The notes: generated from the letters alone by a model not told the origin. A stretch of DNA of 50,591 nt from an uncultured Eubacteriales bacterium (GCA_949289455.1 CASEOA010000011.1:1-50591), one strand, 5' to 3'; shown: positions 1 to 6,804, counted from the stretch's first letter. Translations and numbers: made by a program.

Positions 1-546
1 ACCGTGGCTGGTGCCGATGGCGATGGCCAGAGAGTCGCAGCCGGTCTTGGTCACGAACTCCTCCACCTCTTCGGGGCGGGTGTAGGAAGCGGCATGGGCG
101 GCCACCTTCACGTCGTCCTCAATGCCGGCCAGGGTGCCCAGCTCGGCCTCCACCACCACGCCGTGGTCGTGGGCGTACTCAACCACCTTCTTGGTGATCT
201 CGATGTTCTCCTCAAAGGGCTTGGAGGAGGCGTCGATCATAACGGAAGTAAAGCCGCCGTCGATGCAGCTCTTGCAGGTCTCAAAGTCAGGACCGTGGTC
301 CAGGTGCAGCGCGATGGGGATGTTGGGGCACTCAATGACAGCGGCCTCCACCAGCTTCACCAGATAGGTGTGGTTGGCATAGGCGCGGGCGCCCTTGGAC
401 ACCTGGAGGATCATGGGAGCGTTGACTTCCTTGGCGGCCTCGGTGATGCCCTGGACGATCTCCATGTTATTCACGTTGAACGCGCCTACGGCGTACCCAC
501 CGGCATAGGCCTTCTGGAACATCTCTTTGGTTGTTACGAGCGGCAT
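1..546 (-). CDS. fba: Fructose-1,6-bisphosphate aldolase, class II (3' end outside window)
   Basis: Cleaves fructose-1,6-bisphosphate to DHAP and glyceraldehyde-3-phosphate in cytosolic glycolysis. The 182 visible N-terminal residues begin MPLVTTKEMFQKAYAGGYAV and contain the class II pattern: FNVNNMEIVQGI, the metal-binding HLDHG near residue 80, and EAELGTLAG about 50 residues later. The window edge falls in the IGTSHG motif, so roughly the last third is missing. The start at 546 is preceded by AGGAGATGATTGTT. It is divergent from the PPi-type phosphofructokinase gene, which makes its substrate, and their promoters overlap. Confidence is high for the family. Confidence 0.95.
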   Translation of the reverse strand, partial: MPLVTTKEMFQKAYAGGYAVGAFNVNNMEIVQGITEAAKEVNAPMILQVSKGARAYANHTYLVKLVEAAVIECPNIPIALHLDHGPDFETCKSCIDGGFTSVMIDASSKPFEENIEITKKVVEYAHDHGVVVEAELGTLAGIEDDVKVAAHAASYTRPEEVEEFVTKTGCDSLAIAIGTSHG

Positions 547-577
547 AACAATCATCTCCTTTTTTTGTTGCACCATG

Positions 578-606
578 ATTTTAACAGTTCTCATTGATAT
601 TTTCAA
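578..606 (-). promoter_or_regulatory. Sigma-A-type promoter of fba
   Basis: On the minus strand, TTGAAA (606-601), a 17-nt spacer and TAAAAT (583-578) lie about 32 nt before the fba start. The -35 box falls inside the spacer of the divergent pfp promoter, so the two polymerase sites overlap physically. Confidence 0.65.
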
Positions 607-622
607 GAGGTCGTGGTATGAT
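594..622 (+). promoter_or_regulatory. Sigma-A-type promoter of pfp
   Basis: TTGATA (594-599), a 17-nt spacer and TATGAT (617-622) lie upstream of the pfp ribosome binding site at about 661. It is divergent from and overlaps the fba promoter. Confidence 0.65.
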
Positions 623-674
623 ATTCCCGCAAAAATTATTTTGTAAAAATTTTAACCATCAGGAGGCTACTTTC

Positions 675-1916
675 ATGAGTGAACTGAGAGGCGCTTGTAT
701 CATCGGCCAGTCCGGCGGCCCCACCGCCGTCATCAACGCCAGCGCGCTGGGCGTTATCCGCACCGCCCTGGACACCGAGTGTGTCACCCGGGTGCTGGGC
801 GCTGCCAACGGCATCAAGGGCGTGCTGGAGGACCGGCTGTACGACATGGGCCAGGAGGACGCCGCTGAGCTGGATCTGCTCAAGTACACCCCTTCCTCCG
901 CTCTGGGCTCCTGCCGCTATAAGCTGGCCGACCCCGACAAGGACGACACCGATTACAAGCGGATCCTGGAGATCTTCCAGAAGTATGACGTGCGCTACTT
1001 CTTCTACAACGGCGGCAACGACTCCATGGACACCTGCAACAAGATCTCCAAGTATATGCAGAAGGTGGGCTATGAGTGCCGCATCATGGGCGTGCCCAAG
1101 ACCATCGACAACGACCTGAACGGCACCGACCACTGCCCCGGCTTCGCTTCCGCCGCCAAGTACATTGCCACCTCCTGCGCCGAGGTGTGGCAGGACGCCC
1201 ACGTGTACGACACCGGCATGGTCACCGTCATCGAGATCATGGGCCGTCACGCCGGCTGGCTGGCCGGCTCCGCCGCCCTGGCTTCCCTCACCGGCTGCGG
1301 CCCCGACCTGGTCTACCTGCCTGAGGTGGACTTCGACATGGATCAGTTCGTGGCCGACGTCACCGCCATCTACAACAAGACCGGCAAGTGCATGGTGGCC
1401 GTGTCCGAGGGCATCCACTACGCCGACGGCCGCTTCGTGTCCGAGGCTGAGACCTCCGCCACCGACGGCTTCGGCCACGCCCAGCTGGGCGGCCTGGCCG
1501 TGAAGCTGGCCGACGTCATCAAGAACAAGACCGGCGCCAAGGTCCGCGGCATCGAGCTCTCCCTGCTCCAGCGCTGCGGCTCTCACGTGGCCTCCAACAC
1601 CGACATCGAGGAGGCTTTTGCCGCCGGTAAGGCCGCCGTGGAGGCCGCCGTGTCCGGTACCACCGACAAGATGGTGGCCTTCCAGTGCACCCGCGAGGGC
1701 GGCTACAAGTGCGAGACCGTCCTCCAGCCCCTGGACATCGTGGCCAACTTTGAGAAGAAGGTGCCCCGTGAGTGGATCAACGAGGCCGGCAACGGCATCG
1801 AGCAGCCCTTCATCGACTATGTGCTGCCCCTGGTTCAGGGCGAGCCCAACCGGGCCCTGGAGAACTCCCTCCCCCGCTTCGCCCACCTGAAGAAGGTTCT
1901 CACCACCGAGATGTAA
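675..1916 (+). CDS. pfp: Pyrophosphate-type 6-phosphofructokinase
   Basis: Phosphorylates fructose-6-phosphate, probably with PPi as donor, reversibly. The 413-residue protein starts with the phosphate-binding GQSGGPTAVINAS (about 11-23). At the two positions that separate donor types it has GGNDS (113-117) and PKTIDND (141-147). The Asp in GGND and the Lys in PKTIDND are the PPi signature; ATP enzymes have Gly at both. The first Asp of the usual GGDD is Asn here. The start at 675 follows AGGAGG at 661; an upstream in-frame start lacks a ribosome binding site. The gene is convergent with the ATP-type pfkA, now separated from it by the mobile element. Confidence 0.9.
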   Translation: MSELRGACIIGQSGGPTAVINASALGVIRTALDTECVTRVLGAANGIKGVLEDRLYDMGQEDAAELDLLKYTPSSALGSCRYKLADPDKDDTDYKRILEIFQKYDVRYFFYNGGNDSMDTCNKISKYMQKVGYECRIMGVPKTIDNDLNGTDHCPGFASAAKYIATSCAEVWQDAHVYDTGMVTVIEIMGRHAGWLAGSAALASLTGCGPDLVYLPEVDFDMDQFVADVTAIYNKTGKCMVAVSEGIHYADGRFVSEAETSATDGFGHAQLGGLAVKLADVIKNKTGAKVRGIELSLLQRCGSHVASNTDIEEAFAAGKAAVEAAVSGTTDKMVAFQCTREGGYKCETVLQPLDIVANFEKKVPREWINEAGNGIEQPFIDYVLPLVQGEPNRALENSLPRFAHLKKVLTTEM

Positions 1917-1921
1917 GACCG

Positions 1922-1942
1922 ATACAAAAGAGCGCCGTTCCC
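1922..1942. repeat. Left arm of a split bidirectional terminator
   Basis: These 21 bases are the exact reverse complement of 6805-6825. The arm begins 5 nt after the pfp stop codon, and its partner ends 5 nt before the pfkA stop codon. Together they would form one 21-bp hairpin with A and T tracts on either side, that is, a shared terminator for two convergent genes. The mobile element lies between them. Confidence 0.85.
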
Positions 1943-1946
1943 ATTT

Positions 1947-1968
1947 GGTGAACGCCGATAAGGAAGTA
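1947..1968 (+). repeat. Left terminal inverted repeat of the element
   Basis: Matches the reverse complement of 6777-6798 at 17 of 22 positions without gaps. The inner 11 bases, ATAAGGAAGTA (1958-1968), are identical. Imperfect inverted ends flanking a 2-3 bp crossover are expected for large serine recombinase attachment sites. Confidence 0.75.
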
Positions 1969-2015
1969 TCAAAGACATACTAACTTAACGGCTGACAAAC
2001 AGGGTTGCTAAAATG

Positions 2016-2058
2016 AACCGGCGTGTTATTTCGCAATGAAATGGCACGCCGGTTTTCT
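2016..2058 (+). terminator. Hairpin terminator just inside the element
   Basis: AACCGGCGTG (2016-2025) pairs perfectly with CACGCCGGTT (2045-2054), followed by TTCT. It could stop transcripts entering from pfp now that the native terminator is split, or protect the element from read-through. Confidence 0.6.
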
Positions 2059-2187
2059 ACGCATTTCAAACTGCGTTTTCAAGGGTAAGAATGGCAAGAT
2101 ACCGCCGGCTATCCAAGCACGCTAGAAAGGCCCGGTAACATCGGGTTTTCTACCCTCTAAGTGCGTAGGCATAAACGTCATAATAGT

Positions 2188-2221
2188 AGCGGGCGCAAGT
2201 AGATTTCTGCTTGCGCCCGCT
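2188..2221. repeat. 12-bp perfect hairpin
   Basis: AGCGGGCGCAAG (2188-2199) pairs with CTTGCGCCCGCT (2210-2221) around a 10-nt loop. There is no clear T tract. Its role is unknown; it may be a terminator or a structural part of the element end. Confidence 0.5.
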
Positions 2222-2234
2222 TGGTTACCATACA

Positions 2235-2305
2235 GCAAAGACGGAGGAAGCCGTCAAGGGCGCGAAGCGTTCATCTCGACCCTTGACGGCTTCCTTTGGC
2301 TTTGC
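2235..2305. repeat. Large inverted repeat downstream of the orf8-like gene
   Basis: AGGAAGCCGTCAAGGG (2245-2260) pairs perfectly with 2280-2295, and the outer GCAAAG/CTTTGC extend it after a 4-nt mismatch, giving 26-nt arms around a 19-nt loop. It abuts the stop codon of the HTH gene. Neither strand has a T tract, so a simple terminator role is doubtful. Confidence 0.6.
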
Positions 2306-2541
2306 TATTTCTTTACCACGATGGCTTCCACCAATTTTGCCTGTAAGCGGTGCTTCATGTACTCGTCAATGCCGATGTGCGGCAAACCATCTTTGTCATA
2401 GCGAGTTCGCATACAAATCTTGTTGATGTAGCGGTCGTAGTACCGCAAGATGCGCTCCAATGCTAATGGATCACCGGCGCGGGCCGCTTCGATCACGTCC
2501 ATGGGCAAAAGCACTCTGCCGTTAAAAGTTGGTTGCTTCAT
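2305..2541 (-). CDS. Tn916 ORF8-like helix-turn-helix protein
   Basis: A 78-residue protein beginning MKQPTFNGRVLLPMDVIEAA, rich in Arg and Lys, resembling the short HTH protein that follows the orf7 sigma factor in Tn916-type conjugative elements. It starts one base after the sigma gene stop codon (TAA, then C, then ATG), with AAGGAG about 12 nt upstream, so the two are almost certainly co-transcribed and coupled. A role in controlling element genes is inferred from that family. The conjugation genes that normally accompany the pair are absent here. Confidence 0.75.
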   Translation of the reverse strand: MKQPTFNGRVLLPMDVIEAARAGDPLALERILRYYDRYINKICMRTRYDKDGLPHIGIDEYMKHRLQAKLVEAIVVKK

Positions 2542-2542
2542 G

Positions 2543-2968
2543 TTAGTTTCTCACTCCTTTGGATTTCAAGTCTTTTCGCAGTTCGTTCAATGTCTTTGTC
2601 CTGTGGCGTTGGACGGCGCTGCGGGACATACCAACAAAATCACCCACTTTTCTGTCTGGAAGTTCCAGCGCATAATGTAGAATTAAAATCTGCTGCTCAC
2701 ATTCCGGCAAACTTACAAAAGCGTCTGCCACTAATTCGCTCTGAATATACAGAACATAGCCAAACGCCGAAAATGCAAACCTGTTGCTGGGGTATTCGTC
2801 TACGGTATAAAGTTTATCCATTTCGTGTTGGGACAAGGCGCTTAACTGGATTGCTCGTTTCCGCTGGCGGTTTAGTTCCCGGAAGTAGCTGATGGCCTCA
2901 TGGCGGAGAACGGTTTTGCAGAAAGCGTCGAACTGGTGCCGTGCTCCATATTCATCAAACACAAACAT
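2543..2968 (-). CDS. Tn916 ORF7-like sigma-70 family factor
   Basis: A 141-residue protein beginning MFVFDEYGARHQFDAFCKTV. The N-terminal half resembles a reduced region 2 (YFRELNRQRKR). The C-terminal half holds a region-4 helix-turn-helix: LPECEQQILILHYALELPDRKVGDFVGMS followed by RSAVQRHRTKTLNELRK. Members of this family sit in the regulatory part of Tn916-like elements. The start at 2968 has GGTGAG 6 nt upstream. It forms a pair with the HTH gene downstream. It could direct transcription of element genes; its own promoter was not clear. Confidence 0.8.
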   Translation of the reverse strand: MFVFDEYGARHQFDAFCKTVLRHEAISYFRELNRQRKRAIQLSALSQHEMDKLYTVDEYPSNRFAFSAFGYVLYIQSELVADAFVSLPECEQQILILHYALELPDRKVGDFVGMSRSAVQRHRTKTLNELRKDLKSKGVRN

Positions 2969-3460
2969 TATCTTCTCACCCCCGATCTGCGGGAGAGTGA
3001 GAAGTTGAGGTTGGGGCTACCGCCCCTTGCATTTATGTTGTTGCGGCAGTTCCGGCCCGCACCGAAAGACCGCAATAACAACTCAGTAAAAGCGAATGTG
3101 ATATGCTGATTATTTACATCGTATAGTACATCTTTTAGCCTAAACCTCTCCCATGCCGAGAACAGGCTTTTTTTGAGAAGCTATGTGTTTGGTGCATTAG
3201 CATGGCGGTTTCCTCCATAACCGCCGTTCCTGTGCAGGGCAAACGAAAGCGGCGGCCTTGATTTCTCAAAGCCGCCGCTGGTCGTATGGGCGTGTCAAAT
3301 GGCTGCTAGGCGACGGCTTTTTTCTTTTGCCGTCGTTCGGCAGATTCTTTGATATTTATAAGCTCTTGTATACTATCCTAACCCCAATGTAGGGAACGTG
3401 AAATAGTAGCCATACATTTAGCAGGTCATAGATACGCTTGTCTAGTAATGGGGGAACAAC
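2969..3460. other. Non-coding region with hairpins inside the element
   Basis: About 490 bp upstream of the sigma-like gene with no convincing intact gene. It contains a hairpin of 14-15 bp arms (3248-3279, one mismatch), a smaller one formed by GGCGGTT/AACCGCC at about 3203-3224, CGACGGC (3311-3317) paired with GCCGTCG (3329-3335), and a possible gene relic (3306-3377). A 27-residue minus-strand reading frame beginning MEETAMLMHQTH is also open here but has no supporting evidence. Confidence 0.6.
3306..3377 (-). pseudogene. Possible 3' relic of a truncated element gene
   Basis: On the minus strand the frame reads DSIQELINIKESAERRQKKK followed by AVA and a stop, preceded directly by an in-frame stop with no start codon. 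The charged, Lys/Arg-rich ending looks like the C-terminus of an element-encoded DNA-binding or mobilisation protein cut off when the AT-rich Rgg segment arrived. The parent gene was not identified and chance is not excluded. Confidence 0.3.
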
Positions 3461-3607
3461 TTACAGCGAAAAGACACTTTTTAACGCTTTCCCTAAGAGT
3501 TCGATTTTGCCTATCTTTTCCAAATCTTTCCGTAGCTTTTCTTCACTGCCATGTTTCCCGGCAACAACCTTAATGATTTTTGTTCCCGGGATAGTGCTTT
3601 TTTTCAT
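3461..3607 (-). CDS. Small 48-residue cationic protein, divergent from the Rgg gene
   Basis: The sequence begins MKKSTIPGTKIIKVVAGKHG, continues as a Lys/Glu-rich likely amphipathic helix and ends in the hydrophobic stretch LLGKALKSVFSL. It is not a recognised family. GGAG lies 9 nt before the ATG at 3607 and a good promoter lies just upstream (3631-3658). A longer plus-strand frame over the same bases has no ribosome binding site. Position, divergent and adjacent to an Rgg-type regulator, is where peptide-pheromone or target genes usually lie. It has no obvious signal peptide, so both the pheromone and the target reading remain inference. Confidence 0.55.
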   Translation of the reverse strand: MKKSTIPGTKIIKVVAGKHGSEEKLRKDLEKIGKIELLGKALKSVFSL

Positions 3608-3630
3608 TTGCAGCATCTCCTTTCTCCCTC

Positions 3631-3658
3631 ATTATAAAATCCATGGCTATCAGTGCAA
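3631..3658 (-). promoter_or_regulatory. Promoter of the 48-residue ORF
   Basis: On the minus strand TTGCAC (3658-3653), a 16-nt spacer and a consensus TATAAT (3636-3631) lie 24 nt before the start codon. About 40 bp separate it from the Rgg promoter, leaving room for a shared operator. Confidence 0.55.
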
Positions 3659-3695
3659 AATAAGTCCGAGTATTCAGACCATTTTTATTTGGATG

Positions 3696-3704
3696 TGATA
3701 TAAT
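3696..3704 (+). promoter_or_regulatory. Extended -10 promoter of the Rgg-type gene
   Basis: TGATATAAT is an extended -10 element 30 nt before the start codon of the regulator. The -35 region is weak, which is common when the TG extension is present. Confidence 0.55.
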
Positions 3705-3733
3705 GGATATTAGTAGAGCAAGAGGTGAGAATT

Positions 3734-4609
3734 ATGGAAACATACGGTATCACGATTCGTAAGATTAGATTAAGCAAAGGTTTTTCCCATAAAGAAATAT
3801 ATACTGGCATTTTGAGTAAGTCCTTTGCCATTGATTTCGAGAAAGGGATGTATGACATCAAGTTCAATCTCATATTGAGAATTTTGGATAGGCTAATGAT
3901 TTCTGTAGATGAGCTTCTTCTGATACATAGCCAGTACAAAACAACACCTTGTCAAGAACCTTTGCTAAATGTTAATCTTGAGCGAATAAAAAACGATCCA
4001 TTATATTCTGCTGATATAGAGAAGAAGTTATATGATGAAATGACGGCAAATAAAACCTCATCAAGCAAATTACAACACGCAGAAATAGTAGCATTAAGAT
4101 CTGTATATGGAAATCCTGATTATCAAAATTCATCCGAGTATCAAGCAGCTAAAAGCTACATTCAGAAATATCTATTTGATGTGGAAACCTGGTCATTATC
4201 TGAATTTCGTATATTTTCAGATATGAGCTTTATATTTGAGAATGGTGATGTGAAAACCTCACTTTTTCTTACCGCGTGGGATACTTTGGAAAAATACAGA
4301 GCACATCCAGATTATCAAGTATATCTATCTCATTTGCTAGTCAATAATCTTTATCAACTGATTTGCAGCAGGCAATATACCATTGCAAAAAGAGCAATCG
4401 ATAAACTGCAAGAATTAACTATCGATCCCAATATGCTATCTTGGAAAGTTCCGATGCTCTATTATGACGGTTTGTTAAACTACGTAACAGGCAATCCGCA
4501 ATCAGGTCTATCAAAGATCAAAAAGGCAAAGCAGATTTATCATCTATGTGGCAATGACTTTATGGTTGAGCAAATGGAAATTGGCCTAAAACATCTGCAA
4601 AATCCATAG
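3734..4609 (+). CDS. Rgg/GadR/MutR-type transcriptional regulator
   Basis: A 291-residue protein, usual for Rgg proteins. The N-terminal helix-turn-helix (about 4-65) has the family pattern IRKIRLSKGFSHKEI, ILSKSFAIDFEKG and ILDRLMISVDELL. The rest is helical, like the TPR-type peptide-binding domain of this class. Rgg proteins bind short peptides and control divergent or nearby genes; here a 48-residue ORF is divergent. The ATG at 3734 has AAGAGG 8 nt upstream; a GTG three codons earlier overlaps that site. The gene is strikingly rich in AT beside its neighbours, implying recent transfer, perhaps from a Lactobacillales-like donor (inference). Confidence 0.8.
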   Translation: METYGITIRKIRLSKGFSHKEIYTGILSKSFAIDFEKGMYDIKFNLILRILDRLMISVDELLLIHSQYKTTPCQEPLLNVNLERIKNDPLYSADIEKKLYDEMTANKTSSSKLQHAEIVALRSVYGNPDYQNSSEYQAAKSYIQKYLFDVETWSLSEFRIFSDMSFIFENGDVKTSLFLTAWDTLEKYRAHPDYQVYLSHLLVNNLYQLICSRQYTIAKRAIDKLQELTIDPNMLSWKVPMLYYDGLLNYVTGNPQSGLSKIKKAKQIYHLCGNDFMVEQMEIGLKHLQNP

Positions 4610-4829
4610 AAAGAAGCAATGAACTAATCTATACAAAGTTCTCATTTTGCGGGCAGATTCCGTCCTTTCCAGCGTATTATTGGCGAAGCAAAAAACAAGG
4701 GTTTGGGAAGCTCCCAACAAGCAAAAATCTCCGCTCCGGCAGCAGGCCAGAAACGGAGATTTTGCGGAAGTGTGGCCACACTTCCTATGCTTGCTCTGTT
4801 GTGACTTCCCCGGAAAGGACGGGAACGGA
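4610..4829. other. Region between the Rgg gene and tnpW: hairpin and palindrome
   Basis: About 220 bp. AAAATCTCCG (4724-4733) pairs with CGGAGATTTT (4754-4763), a probable terminator of the Rgg transcript. Directly after it lies a perfect 20-bp palindrome (4766-4785). The open frame running through here into tnpW from 4647 is judged non-coding before 4830. Confidence 0.55.
4766..4785. repeat. Perfect 20-bp palindrome upstream of tnpW and the recombinase
   Basis: GGAAGTGTGGCCACACTTCC is fully self-complementary. It lies 44 bp before the tnpW start. It could be an operator for the excision genes or a leftover transfer or relaxase site; the sequence does not decide between these. Confidence 0.7.
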
Positions 4830-5087
4830 ATGGAAAGGAAACGAAGCACCAAAGAGAGCGATTATCTCCCAAAACGGGGAAATCCGCTGCAAGAAACCGT
4901 CTGTTATAAGCTCGGCGGGACGGTCTATGAAGTACATACTTCCTGCGGTGGGACGGAGCCACTTTATGACAAAATGGTGCGGCTTATTCGTTCGGAAGCC
5001 ATTGCCACATCTGCTGACAAAGAGGACAAACCGCAGTATAATAAGGACAGCAACCTGTTTGCCGGGCGTTCATTACAGGAGGAATGA
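4830..5087 (+). CDS. TnpW-like transposon-encoded protein
   Basis: An 85-residue protein with a central YKLGGTVYEVHTSC...LYDKMVRLIRSEA segment that resembles the TnpW family found next to TnpX-type recombinases. The ATG at 4830 has AAGGAC about 10 nt upstream. It ends 3 nt before the recombinase start, so both are probably one transcript. The biochemical role of TnpW is not established. The family call rests on a short conserved core. Confidence 0.55.
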   Translation: MERKRSTKESDYLPKRGNPLQETVCYKLGGTVYEVHTSCGGTEPLYDKMVRLIRSEAIATSADKEDKPQYNKDSNLFAGRSLQEE

Positions 5088-5090
5088 ACC

Positions 5091-6743
5091 ATGACAGCAA
5101 ACACCAACTATCCCGACAACATTACCGCTTTATACGCCCGCCTATCCCAAGAGGACGCGCTGGACGGCGAGAGTAACAGCATAGCCAATCAAAAGAAAAT
5201 CCTTTTGAAGTACGCAACCGACAACGGTTTCCCTAATCCAAAGTTCTTCATTGACGATGGTGTGTCCGGGGTAACATTTGACCGTCCGGGCTGGAATGAG
5301 GTGATCCGGCTGGCCGAGGCGGGAAAGGTCAGAACCGTCATTGTCAAGGATATGTCCCGCATGGGCCGGGACTATCTGAAAGTGGGCTACTATACCGAGA
5401 GTTTCTTTGCCGAGCGCGATATTCGGTATATCGCCATCAATGACGGCGTGGAAAGCGACAAGGGGGACAACGATTTCACCCCTTTTCGTAATCTGTTCAA
5501 CGACTTCTACGCCCGCGATACCAGCAAAAAGATCCGGGCCGTCATGCGGGCCAAAGGAAACGCCGGGGAACACCTCTGCACCAATCCGCCCTACGGGTAT
5601 CAGAAAGACCCGGCGGATAAAAAGAAATGGATTGTGGACGAGGAAGCCGCCGAGATTGTCAAACGGATTTTTGACCTGTGCATTGCAGGGAAAGGCCCCA
5701 TGCAGATTGCCAAGCTGTTGACCGCCCAGCACGTCCTGACGGTTAAAGCTCACTATGCCCAACGGGACGGAAAGCCGCTGCCGGAGAAGCCTTACAAGTG
5801 GAGTCCCAAGTCTGTTGCGGGAATTTTGGAGCGGCCAGAGTACACCGGCTGCACGGTAAACTTCAAGACCTATTCCAAGTCCCACAAGCTGAAAAGACGG
5901 CTGCATAATGCCCCGGAGAATCAGCGGATTTTCCCCAATACCCAGCCTGCCATTATCGAGGAACAAGTCTTTGCGCGGGTACAGGAGTTGCGGGAGAACA
6001 AACGCCGCCCGGCCAAACAAGCCGAACGGCAAGGGTTGTTTTCTGGCCTGTTGTACTGCGCCGACTGTGGAAGCAAACTGCATTTCGCCACTGGCAAAAA
6101 CATGACACCGCAACAAGACTGCTATCGGTGTTCTCGGTATAAAAGTAACACGGGTGATTGTACCATGCACTTTATCCGGGAAGGAACGCTGAAATTGTTC
6201 GTGTTGCAGCGGATTTTCGATGTGACGGCATTGTTCTTCGACGATGCCATGGCATTTGAGGAAGCGGCGAGAAAGCAGCGTTTTCAAGAAGCGGAGAAAG
6301 AGGCCAAGAAGCGCAAGCGTGAAATCGCCCAAGCGGAAAAGCGCATTACCGAACTTGACCGCATTTTCAAGCGCATTTATGAGGACGACATCATCGGTAC
6401 AATCAGCCATGAACGGTTCTTGAAACTCTCTGCTGACTATGAGGCAGAACAAAAAGAACTGACGGAGCAGGTCAAGGCATGGCGACAAGCGGTAGAAACC
6501 TTTGAACAGGATCAAGCTGATTTTGCCAGCTTTGCAGCCATTGTACGGAAATATGTGGGCATTCGTGAACTGACGCCCACCATCGTCAACGAGTTTGTGA
6601 AGAAGATTATCGTCCATGCGCCGGATAAGTCCAGCGGCCACCGCAGGCAGAAGATCGAACTGGTCTGGAACTTTATCGGAGAAGTCAACCTGCCGGGCGA
6701 CGATCAGACGGTGGAACGGCAAAGAAAAGGCAGGACGGCATGA
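5091..6743 (+). CDS. Large serine recombinase, TnpX-like
   Basis: Catalyses excision and integration of the element. The 550-residue protein has an N-terminal resolvase domain with the nucleophile Ser19 in LYARLSQED, NSIANQKK (29-36) and the Arg-rich VKDMSRMGRD (85-94). A recombinase domain follows (NPPYGYQKDP, then SVAGILERPEYTG), then a zinc ribbon starting CADCGSKLHF at about 323 with a second CYRC pair, and a Lys/Glu-rich coiled coil (about 395-480). These are the parts expected of a complete large serine recombinase, and none is missing. AGGAGG lies 9 nt before the ATG. It is the last gene before the right end, so it is the likely enzyme acting on the ends described here. Confidence 0.93.
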   Translation: MTANTNYPDNITALYARLSQEDALDGESNSIANQKKILLKYATDNGFPNPKFFIDDGVSGVTFDRPGWNEVIRLAEAGKVRTVIVKDMSRMGRDYLKVGYYTESFFAERDIRYIAINDGVESDKGDNDFTPFRNLFNDFYARDTSKKIRAVMRAKGNAGEHLCTNPPYGYQKDPADKKKWIVDEEAAEIVKRIFDLCIAGKGPMQIAKLLTAQHVLTVKAHYAQRDGKPLPEKPYKWSPKSVAGILERPEYTGCTVNFKTYSKSHKLKRRLHNAPENQRIFPNTQPAIIEEQVFARVQELRENKRRPAKQAERQGLFSGLLYCADCGSKLHFATGKNMTPQQDCYRCSRYKSNTGDCTMHFIREGTLKLFVLQRIFDVTALFFDDAMAFEEAARKQRFQEAEKEAKKRKREIAQAEKRITELDRIFKRIYEDDIIGTISHERFLKLSADYEAEQKELTEQVKAWRQAVETFEQDQADFASFAAIVRKYVGIRELTPTIVNEFVKKIIVHAPDKSSGHRRQKIELVWNFIGEVNLPGDDQTVERQRKGRTA

Positions 6744-6764
6744 CCTTTCAGCCATGCCGTCCTG
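6731..6764 (+). terminator. Hairpin spanning the recombinase stop codon
   Basis: CAGGACGGCATG (6731-6742) pairs perfectly with CATGCCGTCCTG (6753-6764). The stop codon (6741-6743) is inside the hairpin. There is no long T tract, so termination may be partial. Confidence 0.5.
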
Positions 6765-6776
6765 CGACAATTAAAT

Positions 6777-6798
6777 TACTTCCTTATGGGAGCGCTCC
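6777..6798 (-). repeat. Right terminal inverted repeat of the element
   Basis: Reverse complement of the left end (1947-1968) with five mismatches. The inner 11 bases (6777-6787) are identical to the left copy. It is followed by the TTT junction repeat (6799-6801). Confidence 0.75.
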
Positions 6799-6804
6799 TT
6801 TACC

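Larger units (their letters stand above)
1917..2304. other. Intergenic region spanning the element's left end
   Basis: About 390 bp without a convincing gene. It holds the left terminator arm (1922-1942), the inferred insertion junction at TTT (1944-1946), the left element end (1947-1968), a terminator-like hairpin (2016-2058), a 12-bp hairpin (2188-2221) and most of a large inverted repeat (2235-2305). Confidence 0.8.
1947..6798. mobile_element. 4.85-kb integrative element with a large serine recombinase
   Basis: Boundaries are inferred from sequence. Outside are the two halves of a terminator palindrome (1922-1942 and 6805-6825). At the junctions there is a TTT direct repeat (1944-1946, 6799-6801). 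Inside are imperfect 22-bp terminal inverted repeats (1947-1968, 6777-6798). Cargo in order: HTH orf8-like and sigma orf7-like genes (minus), a 48-residue ORF (minus), an Rgg-type regulator (plus), a TnpW-like gene and a serine recombinase (plus). No relaxase, coupling protein or conjugation gene is visible. The Rgg part is much richer in AT than the recombinase and the flanking chromosome, suggesting a mosaic. The exact crossover base within TTT cannot be resolved. Confidence 0.85.

Noticed and set aside
594-674. Upstream extension of pfp (MIFSRG...)
   Set aside because: It lies over the promoter and 5' UTR; the ATG at 675 has AGGAGG and matches the family N-terminus.
636-1886. Long minus-strand frame opposite pfp
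   Set aside because: Low-complexity Gly/Val/His/Leu translation typical of the antisense of a GC-rich gene; no ribosome binding site or known motif.
3438-3698. Plus-strand frame of 86 residues with hydrophobic stretch
   Set aside because: No ribosome binding site, and it runs across the divergent promoters. The minus-strand 48-residue ORF on the same bases has both a promoter and a ribosome binding site.
4647-4829. N-terminal extension of the TnpW-like gene
   Set aside because: It runs through a terminator hairpin and a palindrome; similarity to TnpW begins only after 4830.
5142-6770. 542-residue minus-strand frame opposite the recombinase
   Set aside because: Antisense shadow of a gene with clear catalytic motifs; no start signals.
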